Shown piece after piece: positions 13,974-20,557 of a DNA stretch of 24,220 nt. The notes under the pieces were generated by a model. It had not been told where the DNA came from. It did not search any database and saw only the letters and a program-made list of their open reading frames with translations. Origin of the DNA: a virus. The stretch covers positions 1 through 24,220 of IMG/VR virus record IMGVR_UViG_3300032397_001031. One strand, given 5' to 3'. How positions within the stretch are numbered: the stretch's first letter is position 1; every line of letters begins with the position of its first letter. Made by a program: the position numbers and the translations under genes.

Positions 13974-14368
13974 GTTTCTTCGCTCGGTTTCGGCGACCTC
14001 CGCCTCCAGCCGAGACCCCGTCGGTCCCCGACGACCTGTCTCCCCCTGAGGGGTTTCGGGCGGGCGTCGAGTCCTACTGCTGGCGGGTGCTCGTCCAGGC
14101 GTATGTGCGCGTGCTCGCTCGTCAGCAGGGTCGGGAATGGTCGACGATCTCCGACCGGGAGGCTCACGCGATGCTCGAACCCTATCATCGGGATCTCGAC
14201 CGGGACGTTCGAGCATTGGGAGTCGCCATCGATCAAGCTCGGGCCGAGGGAATGTCCCGGATGCGGGACGCAGTCCATCGTGCCCCCGGTCTCGATCGGG
14301 AGATGGTTGACGAGGCGATTCAATTCGGATTCTCTCAGTCCGAGCAAAAGAAAGAAGGCAAGCGATGA
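13970..14368 (+). CDS. Unknown small helical protein
   Basis: The 132-residue protein starts with GTG in a GTGA overlap with rusA. A Pro-rich N-terminus (RRPPPPAETPS) precedes a helical body with WRVLVQAYVRVLARQQG (about 39-55) and many Arg/Glu residues. Its last codons contain the ribosome site of the following mini-ORF (AAAGAAAGAAGGCAAGCG). No family was recognised and no enzymatic motif is visible. Confidence 0.7.
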   Translation: MSFFARFRRPPPPAETPSVPDDLSPPEGFRAGVESYCWRVLVQAYVRVLARQQGREWSTISDREAHAMLEPYHRDLDRDVRALGVAIDQARAEGMSRMRDAVHRAPGLDREMVDEAIQFGFSQSEQKKEGKR

Positions 14369-14412
14369 AACGACTCGACCCGACCTCTGTTCACGCTCCG
14401 GGTGAAGAATGA
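14365..14412 (+). CDS. 15-codon ORF coupled to neighbours on both sides
   Basis: ATG 14365 overlaps the upstream stop as ATGA and is preceded by a full start-associated sequence, GAAAGAAGGCAAGCG. The frame reads MKRLDPTSVHAPGEE and stops at 14412. Its TGA overlaps the ATG of the next gene at 14409. It may be a leader peptide that hands ribosomes to that gene, or a start-site relic. The good ribosome site and double overlap are the only support. Confidence 0.45.
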   Translation: MKRLDPTSVHAPGEE

Positions 14413-14687
14413 TCAGCCGACTCCCGAGCGGGGATGCGCTGCGGATTGACCTAATCGATCGTATCTCGTTTCGCGAGACGATCACCAACGAGGATGCGTT
14501 CCGAGCGTCCATTCGGTTCGACCTGCTTTCCAACTCTCACACGGCTCGCATCCCGCCAGAGAAGGCGCTGGTGTGCGATGTCCTCTGGCGCGACGGCAAG
14601 GTCGAGGCTTTCATGGGCAAGGACGCCGAAGCGTTCAAGAAGTGGGTCGACTCCCTGCCGCTGCTCGGCGAAGGGAGCAGCGTATGA
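14409..14687 (+). CDS. Unknown 92-residue protein
   Basis: The protein looks alpha/beta (LRIDLIDRISF, then ASIRFDLLSNSH and VCDVLWRDGKVEAFMG) and could be a small one-domain protein. There are no cysteine clusters or membrane segments. Its start overlaps the preceding mini-ORF and its stop overlaps the next start (ATGA). I recognise no family. Gene density and coding style fit the short-gene block of the phage. Confidence 0.68.
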   Translation: MISRLPSGDALRIDLIDRISFRETITNEDAFRASIRFDLLSNSHTARIPPEKALVCDVLWRDGKVEAFMGKDAEAFKKWVDSLPLLGEGSSV

Positions 14688-14992
14688 CCCTCGACGAACT
14701 CCGAGCCCTGCTGAGTCCTGACCGGCTCGACGAGATAGCAGCCCACAACTGCGGAGCCTCCGAGGTCGCTCTGGGGCTCGCCTCCGCGTTGGTCGACGCC
14801 CTGATTGAGTGCGACACCCTCCGCGCCGGAGTCGAGCGGCTCACTGCTGAGCGGGACGCGGCCGACAACATCGTTCGTGCCGTCCATGCGTGGCTGATAT
14901 CAGATCCGGTCGACGACGTGCGATCGGTGCTCGCGTTTGCCGATTTAGAGACGGCAGTGACTGCGTACCTGGACGCCAAAGGAGGCGAGTGA
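14684..14992 (+). CDS. Unknown 102-residue helical protein
   Basis: The acidic protein has predicted helices throughout, with a likely coiled coil at about 45-65 (CDTLRAGVERLTAERDAAD). It overlaps the upstream gene (ATGA) and shares one base with the start of the broken PAPS-reductase-like gene (TGATG). Phage proteins of this type often lie in early operons; no function can be proposed. Confidence 0.7.
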   Translation: MTLDELRALLSPDRLDEIAAHNCGASEVALGLASALVDALIECDTLRAGVERLTAERDAADNIVRAVHAWLISDPVDDVRSVLAFADLETAVTAYLDAKGGE

Positions 14993-15159
14993 TGGACCTG
15001 GAGGCAATACGCAAAAGACTCGTCGTCGCCAACGTCTCAGGGGGCAAGGACTCCACGGCACTGTCTCTCCACTTGACCGAACTCGGGTCGAGCACCGGAG
15101 AGTGTTCGCAGATACCGGGGCTCTGCGACACTCCGGGACCTGAGAGGTTGGAGGGGTGA
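14992..15159 (+). pseudogene. Broken PAPS-reductase-like gene (frameshift plus internal deletion)
   Basis: The 55-codon frame starts MDLEAIRKRLVVANVSGGKDSTALSLHL, a clear N-terminus of the PAPS reductase/ATP pyrophosphatase family with its SGGKDS P-loop (residues 17-22). After T-E-L-G the frame loses similarity, but the -1 frame from there reads VEHRRVFADTG, exactly the next expected family motif, before ending at a TGA. One G is therefore probably missing from the GGG at 15085-15087. Full-length members have some 200-300 residues, so most of the domain is also absent. The original frame still ends in the GTGA overlap typical of this genome, so the true C-terminus may have been kept around an internal deletion. 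Sequencing error could explain the frameshift but not the missing body. Confidence 0.75.
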
Positions 15160-15761
15160 TTTACTACGTCAGCGCGACCGGAACGAAACGGAACCTCGCC
15201 GTGATTCGTTCTTATGGTTTTCGGCTGATGGTCTCAGCTCGGGGGAACCTGCGCCCGTGCGGGATTCGGTACGCTCTTGATAATGGGGCATGGACCTCGC
15301 ACACGAGGTCGGAACCGTTCGATGCTAGGGCGTTCGAGCGAGCGGTCGACCGTCTCGGGGCGGACGCTGATTTCGTTGTCTGTCCCGACGTCGTCGGGGA
15401 CGCGGTCGCGACCCTGAGGTCGATCGAGACGTGGTTGCCTGTCCTGTCTGCTCTCCCTGTCGTTCTGCTCGCTGCTCAGGATGGGATGGTCCCGGCGGAC
15501 CTGAGGGCATACCTCGGTCCTCGCGTGGGGGTGTTCGTCGGCGGGTCGACTCAGTACAAGGAAGGTTGCCTGCGTGAGTGGGGCGAGGCGTGTCGGGAGT
15601 TCGGGTCGTGGTTCCATGTCGGTCGGGTGAACACTCGGAGGCGGATTCGCCTGTGCAGTGAGGCGGGGGCGACGAGCGCCGACGGGAGCAGCGTCACTCG
15701 GTTTGCTGTCACGGGTTCGCTGTTAGATCGGGCAGTCAGGCAAGGCGGTTTTGTATGGTGA
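15156..15761 (+). CDS. Compact DpdA-like DNA-guanine transglycosylase (TGT fold)
   Basis: The 201-residue protein has the order of motifs expected for the tRNA-guanine transglycosylase/DpdA TIM barrel: ALDNGAW (D42), FVVCPDVVGD (D78, D82), LLAAQDGM, VGVFVGGSTQYKE (GG at 129-130) and FHVGRVNTRRR leading to ATSADGSS (D176). By comparison with TGT, D42 would be the base-binding or general-base Asp and D176 the nucleophile; this assignment is inferred from motif order. It lacks the zinc-binding tail of tRNA enzymes, as do phage DpdA proteins. It starts with GTG overlapping the broken gene (ribosome site GGAGGG) and overlaps the MT-A70 gene. A second, longer DpdA lies at 18691. Exchange of guanine for a 7-deazaguanine in DNA is the likely reaction. 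Confidence 0.72.
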   Translation: MIYYVSATGTKRNLAVIRSYGFRLMVSARGNLRPCGIRYALDNGAWTSHTRSEPFDARAFERAVDRLGADADFVVCPDVVGDAVATLRSIETWLPVLSALPVVLLAAQDGMVPADLRAYLGPRVGVFVGGSTQYKEGCLREWGEACREFGSWFHVGRVNTRRRIRLCSEAGATSADGSSVTRFAVTGSLLDRAVRQGGFVW

Positions 15762-16318
15762 CAGAACGCGGGTCGGAGTTTCGATGCATCGTGGCTGACC
15801 CCCCGTGGGCGGAGTCCGGGGGAGGGAGGATCAAGCGGGGCGCGGACCGGCACTATCCTCTCCTGAGTGTTTGCGAGATCGAGGCTGTGATGCTGTCGGC
15901 TCTCGACGGTGTCGTCGCCGACGATTGCCACTTGTACCTATGGGTAACGAACTCATTCCTGCCGAGCGGTCTCCAGGTCATGCAGTCGGTCGGGTTCCGA
16001 TACGTCACGAATGTCGCTTGGCTGAAGCCTCGAATCGGTCTCGGCCAGTATTTCAGGGGTCAGCATGAACTCTGTCTGTTCGGGGTCCGGGGGAGCGGGT
16101 TCGCTGTTCGGACTCCGACTCGGAGTCTCCCCTCCGTCGTGGTCTCGGACCATCGGAGGAACTCGGACGGGTCGCGGATTCACTCGGGCAAGCCCGAGGC
16201 GTTCTATCGTTTGGCGGAGGCTAGGTCGGTTGGGCCGCGTCTCGAACTGTTCGCCCGACGTCGTCGGGACGGCTGGACCACTGTCGGGAATGACCCGACT
16301 CTAAAAGCGGGAGAGTGA
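15755..16318 (+). CDS. MT-A70-family adenine methyltransferase
   Basis: The 187-residue protein has the catalytic DPPW (15-18) following FRCIVA, then a TSP-like region with LYLWVTNSFL, VTNVAWLKP and a C-terminal RLELFARRRRDGWTTVGND. These are diagnostic of the MT-A70 clade, which transfers methyl from S-adenosylmethionine to N6 of adenine; phage members act on DNA. Length is near the minimum for the family, without an extra target-recognition domain. It overlaps the upstream DpdA-like gene by 7 nt, so the two are co-translated. This suggests that base replacement and methylation are deployed together, perhaps against restriction. Confidence 0.9.
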   Translation: MVTERGSEFRCIVADPPWAESGGGRIKRGADRHYPLLSVCEIEAVMLSALDGVVADDCHLYLWVTNSFLPSGLQVMQSVGFRYVTNVAWLKPRIGLGQYFRGQHELCLFGVRGSGFAVRTPTRSLPSVVVSDHRRNSDGSRIHSGKPEAFYRLAEARSVGPRLELFARRRRDGWTTVGNDPTLKAGE

Positions 16319-16320
16319 GC

Positions 16321-16512
16321 ATGGAGAAGCCTCGGATTGCACTGGAGAACTTGACAGACGAGCAGAGGGTGATCGCTCTGCGGTATCTGGCGCTGAATCG
16401 ACACGACAAGCGTCGTGTGAAAGCTCTCGCCGTGAAACGTCGTCGTGCTGAGATCAAAGCGGCGAAGGCGAAGGCGGCGAAGGTTCGCCGCCCCTCTCCG
16501 GGGGAGGGGTGA
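16321..16512 (+). CDS. Small basic Lys/Ala/Arg-rich protein
   Basis: The 63-residue protein has a short helical N-terminus (LENLTDEQRVIALRYLALNR) and a strongly basic C-terminal half (DKRRVKALAVKRRRAEIKAA and more). It probably binds nucleic acid. GGGAGA about 7 nt upstream supports ATG 16321; the alternative GTG 16315 would give the usual GTGA overlap with the methyltransferase gene. No family was recognised. Confidence 0.65.
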   Translation: MEKPRIALENLTDEQRVIALRYLALNRHDKRRVKALAVKRRRAEIKAAKAKAAKVRRPSPGEG

Positions 16513-17081
16513 TGCCGAAGAATCTGGCGACGGGGGAACTCGTCAGCTTTGCGGTCAGTGGCGGGGGGATGCGTCGCGGGCTGTTGGTTCGTCTCGACGG
16601 TTCCGACGCTACGATTCAGACGATCGACGGGGAGCGAATGGTAATCGACGCCGACCTGATTCGGGGGCGTGGGGGTGCCGCGGGCAAGGGCAAGCGGGTC
16701 TCTGTTCGGGCGGTCCCTCGGGCGGTCCCTGAGGTCGTCGAGTCGGTCGTCGAGCTAGACGAGGACGTGCCCTCTCGTCGGGCGTTCAGGCCCCAGCCGA
16801 AGCCGTTGCCCCCGTCGAGGTCTCGGCGATATCTCGACTACGTCCGAGGGCTGCCGTGCTGTTCGTGCGGGCACCCGAGCCCGTCCGACCCGCATCACTT
16901 CGGCCCCCGTGGTCTCGGTCAGAAAACGGACGACACCCGGACGGTGCCTCTCTGTCGTGCTTGCCATGACACGTTTCATCGGGGCGGGTCTCTCCCCGGT
17001 CAGGACAAGCTCTCGACAAGGCTCTACATTCTGCAGAAGCAGGTCGACTTGCTCGTTCAGTTTGTTCGACGTGAGCCCTGA
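16512..17081 (+). CDS. HNH/DUF968-like zinc-binding nuclease candidate
   Basis: In this 189-residue protein the N-terminal part is a small beta-rich domain (GELVSFAVSGGGMRRGLLVR, about 6-25). A basic linker follows, then a C-terminal domain (about 105-165) with CCSCGH, PSDPHHFG, KTDD and VPLCRACHDTFHRGG. The pattern C-x2-C...D-P-H-H...C-x2-C-H...H is that of HNH-like phage proteins such as DUF968, in which cysteines bind zinc and histidines cut or bind DNA. It starts at ATG 16512 sharing one base with the upstream stop; GTG 16509 is the alternative. Recombination or DNA nicking is a likely role. A 54-nt gap follows, the longest within this gene-dense stretch, and a TATGGT there could be a promoter element. 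Confidence 0.78.
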   Translation: MPKNLATGELVSFAVSGGGMRRGLLVRLDGSDATIQTIDGERMVIDADLIRGRGGAAGKGKRVSVRAVPRAVPEVVESVVELDEDVPSRRAFRPQPKPLPPSRSRRYLDYVRGLPCCSCGHPSPSDPHHFGPRGLGQKTDDTRTVPLCRACHDTFHRGGSLPGQDKLSTRLYILQKQVDLLVQFVRREP

Positions 17082-17135
17082 GGGTCGTGCTATGGTCTCG
17101 GGGTGAGCATGTGAGACTCGAAAGCGCGGTGCGGC

Positions 17136-17483
17136 ATGTCGACTGAATCCCCTCAGGACTGGAATGGTGCTCTCGATGCGCTTGAGCGTCGATGCGCTCA
17201 CCTTGCGAGTCTCGTGTTCCCGGAGCCGGGGACTCGTCCGCATCGGTCGGCGCACTGGAGGGACGAGGTCGAGCTGAAGGCTTTGCGCCTTGCGTCTCGG
17301 GCGGTTCGGGAGTCCAGGGACCGGGCGGGCGGGGGGAGTAACGGGGCTCTGCTGGAGAACTTGGCGGCGGCTGTCGACTTGTTCGAGACCCTGTCAGTCG
17401 CGGACTCTCTGACTCCCTCGGTTCGGCAGTCCATCCTGTCGATGATTGAACGGCTCGATGCTGTGATCGACGGTGCCGAGTGA
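17136..17483 (+). CDS. Unknown 115-residue helical protein
   Basis: The protein is mainly helical, with WNGALDALERRCAHLASLVF (about 9-28) and a C-terminal hydrophobic/acidic helix. No ribosome site of quality precedes ATG 17136. It overlaps the next short gene as GTGA. No domain was recognised. It is the first gene after the small gap that precedes the queuosine-type operon and may be its first cistron. Confidence 0.65.
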   Translation: MSTESPQDWNGALDALERRCAHLASLVFPEPGTRPHRSAHWRDEVELKALRLASRAVRESRDRAGGGSNGALLENLAAAVDLFETLSVADSLTPSVRQSILSMIERLDAVIDGAE

Positions 17484-17644
17484 GGAAGTTCGTCGTCGAA
17501 TGGGTTGATGCGAGAACGGGTTCGCTCGGTTCGTCGCAGCCTCTCGACCTCGATGTCGCCGAGGGGCACGCGAAGATCCTGAGGACTCTCGGGCACACGG
17601 CGTCGGTCGTCCCTGTCGAGGATAAGAAGGGGGGACGGCGATGA
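17480..17644 (+). CDS. Short unknown protein before queD
   Basis: This 54-residue frame begins with GTG in a GTGA overlap with the upstream gene and ends in an ATGA overlap with queD. It reads (M)RKFVVEWVDARTG and has a basic C-terminus (EDKKGGRR). The two overlaps and the phage-like codon use support a real gene. A small beta-alpha domain is likely; no function can be assigned. Confidence 0.6.
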   Translation: MRKFVVEWVDARTGSLGSSQPLDLDVAEGHAKILRTLGHTASVVPVEDKKGGRR

Positions 17645-18084
17645 CCTGTCCGAGAGTGACTGCGACTCGGCGGCTTGAGTGGGACTCGGCGCATCGAGTG
17701 CTCCGGCATGAGTCCAAGTGCTCGACGCTTCACGGGCACCGATACGCTGCGGAGTTGACGTGCGAGGCTCCCGAGTTGGACGTCGTCGGGCGTGTGATCG
17801 ACTTCGGAGTCGTGAAGCAGATCGTCGGCGGCTGGATTGATGCGAATTGGGATCACACGACTCTCGTGAATTGGGAGGATCGCCGTCTCTGGGAGTTCGT
17901 GAGCGGCGAGTCTCTCGTGTATGGGAAGCGGAGCCCGTTCCCGTTCAAGTGTGAGCCGACCGCGGAGAACATCGCGATCCATCTGCTCGGAACGTCGAAC
18001 GCGCTCCTCGCCGAGTTTGGGATCTCGGTCGTCCGCGTTCGTGTGTATGAGACCCCGAACTGCTACGCGGAGGCCCGCCCATGA
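17641..18084 (+). CDS. queD: QueD, 6-carboxytetrahydropterin synthase
   Basis: The 147-residue protein has the PTPS/QueD fold signature: SAHRVLRHESKCSTLHGHRY with zinc ligands H18, H31 and H33 and catalytic C27, then GRVIDFGVVK, NWDHTTLVN, EPTAENIA and VRVYETPNCYAE. QueD converts 7,8-dihydroneopterin triphosphate, the product of FolE, into 6-carboxy-5,6,7,8-tetrahydropterin, the second step to preQ0. The C-x3-HGH form is that of QueD rather than mammalian PTPS. It opens the 7-deazaguanine operon and overlaps the next gene by 4 nt. The enzyme is cytoplasmic. Confidence 0.93.
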   Translation: MTCPRVTATRRLEWDSAHRVLRHESKCSTLHGHRYAAELTCEAPELDVVGRVIDFGVVKQIVGGWIDANWDHTTLVNWEDRRLWEFVSGESLVYGKRSPFPFKCEPTAENIAIHLLGTSNALLAEFGISVVRVRVYETPNCYAEARP

Positions 18085-18698
18085 CTGTCCGAGTTCACCC
18101 TGCCCTTGAGCCTCTGTCGGTCCCGATCGAGACCCTCGTCGCTGACCCTCGGAACGCGAGGGCACACGGCAAGCGGTCCATCGAGGGGATCGTCGCGTCG
18201 TATCGGGAACACGGGCAGCTAAAGCCGATCGTCGCGACCCGGTCCGACCGAGTCGTTCGAGCGGGCAACGGTCAGCTCGCGGCGGCGAAGTCCCTGGGCT
18301 GGACGAGCATCGCGGTCGTGTTCGTCGACGGGGACGAGAGGTCGGCAATCCGGTTCGCGTTGCAGGACAATCGGACCGCGGAGCTTTCTGATTGGGACTT
18401 CGACGGGCTCGCCTCCGTCCTCCAGGGGCTCGACGCGTCCGCCGACGGTGTCCTCGGTCTCGGATGGAGCCCGGACGAGCTGGCACCATTCCTAGAGGGG
18501 ATGTTCGACCCGGCTGCGGTCGCCGCCTCGCACGACATCGGCGTCGGGTCGGAGTTCGGCGCTCAGTCTCGACGGACGGCTATATTCAACGTCGAGCAGT
18601 GGAAGATCCTCGAACCGAAACTCGACCCCGCGGTGCTAAAGAAGTCCGGGCTCGGCTCGGCGATCGTCGATGCTGTGGAGCGTCTCTCCCGTGACTGA
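18081..18698 (+). CDS. ParB-like protein paired with dpdA
   Basis: The 205-residue protein begins with a ParB/sulfiredoxin-type nuclease domain: VPIETLVADPRNARAHGKRS, HGQLKPIVATR and VVRAGNGQLAAAKSLGWTSI (about residues 15-75). A helical C-terminal part follows (about 100-205) with no recognised domain. It overlaps dpdA by 8 nt, so both are translated together. In bacterial dpd clusters a ParB-superfamily protein, DpdB, is needed with DpdA for insertion of preQ0 into DNA; this protein could have the equivalent role. It is shorter than DpdB and homology beyond the ParB domain was not tested. A plain phage ParB-like nuclease or partition-type regulator is the alternative. Confidence 0.82.
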   Translation: MTVRVHPALEPLSVPIETLVADPRNARAHGKRSIEGIVASYREHGQLKPIVATRSDRVVRAGNGQLAAAKSLGWTSIAVVFVDGDERSAIRFALQDNRTAELSDWDFDGLASVLQGLDASADGVLGLGWSPDELAPFLEGMFDPAAVAASHDIGVGSEFGAQSRRTAIFNVEQWKILEPKLDPAVLKKSGLGSAIVDAVERLSRD

Positions 18699-19461
18699 CG
18701 TTTACATCGCCGTGAGCGCCGACCGGAACGGCATCCTCGCGTCCTGGGATTGGGATTCGATGCCTCTGTGCGTCCTCGTCTCGTATTACTACCTGCAGAG
18801 CGCCGAGCAGGGCGTTCTCAAGTTCATCCGACCCGAGAAACTGATGCTCGACTCGGGGGCGTTCTCGGCTTTCCAGAAAGGGGAATCGATCGACATCGAC
18901 GCCCTAATCGCCGAGGTCCGGGAGCCGAGATGGACTGAGGCCGTCGGTCTCGATGTTATCGGGGACTCCGAGGGGAGTCGTCGGAACCTGACCTATATGC
19001 GCGAGCACGGGGCGTTGAAAGCGATGCCCGTGTTTCATATCGGGGAACCCCTCGAACTGCTCGACTACTACTGCGAACACTGGCCGAAGGTCGGGCTGTC
19101 CTGTCGGTTCGGGGAGTCGATGCCTCAGTCGCTCGCGTTCTATGCGTCGTGCTTTGCTCGTCAGTGGCCGCACAAGTTCCATTCGTTCGGATGGTCGGGC
19201 GAAACGATGTTGATGCGGTTCCCGTTCCATTCGGCAGACTCGACCTCATGGGTCGCGGGTATCTTTGCCTGGGCTCAGATGCCGATCTCGAACAAGTCCC
19301 TGCGGACCCGCGACCTCCCTGGGCACGGACGCCCGACGAAAGCCGCCCTAACGTCCGCCAGTCGGATCTATCTGGAGTCAACATGGAACGTGCAGACGAA
19401 ACTCCGGGCGAGATGGCGACGGGAGATGGCGCTCCTAGAATCTCAGGGGGTGACCCCGTGA
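18691..19461 (+). CDS. dpdA: DpdA, phage DNA-guanine transglycosylase
   Basis: This 256-residue protein follows the TGT/DpdA barrel order: LMLDSGAFSAF (D54), AVGLDVIGD (D88, D92), MPVFHIGEP, KVGLSCRF, FHSFGWSG and FPFHSADSTSW (D183), with a basic C-terminus. D54 and D183 sit where TGT has its general base and nucleophile. It lacks the tRNA-enzyme zinc site, as in phage DpdA. The reaction would swap guanine in DNA for preQ0 or preQ1 by cleaving the glycosidic bond and re-forming it. I chose GTG 18691 because it gives the 8-nt overlap with the ParB-like gene and has GGAG upstream. QueF follows with a 4-nt overlap. A shorter relative lies at 15156. Confidence 0.85.
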   Translation: MTDVYIAVSADRNGILASWDWDSMPLCVLVSYYYLQSAEQGVLKFIRPEKLMLDSGAFSAFQKGESIDIDALIAEVREPRWTEAVGLDVIGDSEGSRRNLTYMREHGALKAMPVFHIGEPLELLDYYCEHWPKVGLSCRFGESMPQSLAFYASCFARQWPHKFHSFGWSGETMLMRFPFHSADSTSWVAGIFAWAQMPISNKSLRTRDLPGHGRPTKAALTSASRIYLESTWNVQTKLRARWRREMALLESQGVTP

Positions 19462-19853
19462 CGTCTCCCCTGTACCTCGGGCAGTCCATCTCAAAGCCGA
19501 TCCCCTCGACCGCTCTCGACGTCGTCCCCTGGGCAGGGTCCCCGACCGCGGTCGTCCGGTTCGAGTGCGCCGAGTTCACGTCACACTGTCCAGTCACGGG
19601 GCAGCCCGACTTCGCCTCCCTGTCGATCGAGTACGGTCCTCGGTCGGTCCTCGTCGAGACCAAGTCTCTCAAGCTCTACCTCTGGAGCTATCGGACCGCT
19701 CACGCTTTCAACGAGGTGATAATCGACGAGATCGCAGCGTCTCTGTTTCGAGTCCTCTCGCCTCGGTTCGTCGAGGTTCGAGGCCACTTCCACGCGCGGG
19801 GCGGCATATCGGTTCACCCGACCGTTCGGCTCGGGGGGAACTCCGATGCTTGA
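19458..19853 (+). CDS. queF: QueF, NADPH-dependent preQ0 reductase
   Basis: The 131-residue protein has the unimodular QueF signature: FECAEFTSHCPVTGQPDFAS with catalytic C44 and D51, then the NADPH motif ETKSLKLY (67-74), WSYR, and GHFHARGGISVHP near the end. QueF reduces the nitrile of preQ0 to the amine of preQ1. The intact NADPH motif argues for a reductase rather than a QueF-like amidotransferase. Bacillus subtilis QueF has His-Glu after the NADPH motif; here the pair is N85-E86, so the His is replaced by Asn. The GTG start overlaps dpdA, with AGGGGG as ribosome site. Its presence points to preQ1 as the base inserted into phage DNA. Confidence 0.9.
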   Translation: MTSPLYLGQSISKPIPSTALDVVPWAGSPTAVVRFECAEFTSHCPVTGQPDFASLSIEYGPRSVLVETKSLKLYLWSYRTAHAFNEVIIDEIAASLFRVLSPRFVEVRGHFHARGGISVHPTVRLGGNSDA

Positions 19854-19873
19854 TCTCGAATGGAGGCGGAGCG

Positions 19874-20557
19874 ATGGCATATAGAATCGTCGACGTGTTC
19901 GTGACTCTCCAGGGTGAGGGCTTCCATGCCGGGACCCCGGCGATATTCGTGCGGTTCTCGGGGTGCAACCTCTGGACTGGCAGGGTCGAGGACCGGCAGC
20001 GGGACTTCACTCGGACCGGGGGTGCGTGCGCTCTGTTCTGCGACACTGATTTCGCGACCGGATTCCGCTGCGATGTCGAGGGGATTGTGGCTCGGATTCA
20101 GTACCTCAGGAAGCGGGCGGGGGGCATGGTCGGTCTCGTCGTGTTCACGGGCGGGGAGCCGATGCTGCAGCTTGATCTCGGTCTCCTGAGGGCGCTCAGG
20201 CAGTCGGTCGGGCCTCGGGTGACGTTTGCGGTCGAGACGAACGGGACGGTCGAGGCGTCGGCTGAACTCCTGAGCGAGATCGATTGGATCTGCTGCTCCC
20301 CTAAGACTCCGGCGGAGCGGGTTGTAATCGGTCGGATTGACGAGTTGAAAGTCGTCGTGCCTGCGATGAGCCCGGCGGCGTTCGAGGGCCTCCCCGCCGA
20401 GCATTGGTTCGTCCAGCCGGAGGCGGCTCCCGACCTGGACACTCCGGGCGGCGGGGCGATTATCCCGGCCTCAGTCGCGGCGGCTGTTGATTACTGCCTC
20501 GCGCATCCTCTGTGGCGACTGTCGCTACAGACGCACAAAACGATCGGACTGCCATGA
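19874..20557 (+). CDS. queE: QueE, 7-carboxy-7-deazaguanine synthase (radical SAM)
   Basis: The 227-residue protein has LQGEGFHAGTPAIFVRFSGC at the N-terminus, a cluster region with C31, C52 and C56 in GCNLW...CALFCDTDF, and VVFTGGEPMLQ for SAM binding. QueE converts 6-carboxytetrahydropterin into 7-carboxy-7-deazaguanine with SAM and Mg. The cluster spacing is C-x20-C-x3-C. The classic form is C-x3-C-x2-C, and E. coli-type enzymes have C-x14-C-x2-C, so this one is unusual. ATG 19874 follows GGAGGCGGAGCG, a good ribosome site. The stop overlaps folE (ATGA). Confidence 0.9.
   Translation: MAYRIVDVFVTLQGEGFHAGTPAIFVRFSGCNLWTGRVEDRQRDFTRTGGACALFCDTDFATGFRCDVEGIVARIQYLRKRAGGMVGLVVFTGGEPMLQLDLGLLRALRQSVGPRVTFAVETNGTVEASAELLSEIDWICCSPKTPAERVVIGRIDELKVVVPAMSPAAFEGLPAEHWFVQPEAAPDLDTPGGGAIIPASVAAAVDYCLAHPLWRLSLQTHKTIGLP

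Noticed and set aside
15080-15095. Programmed -1 frameshift in the PAPS-reductase-like gene
   Set aside because: The site lacks a usual X-XXY-YYZ slippery heptamer and the -1 frame ends after 18 codons, so it would not give a full-length protein.
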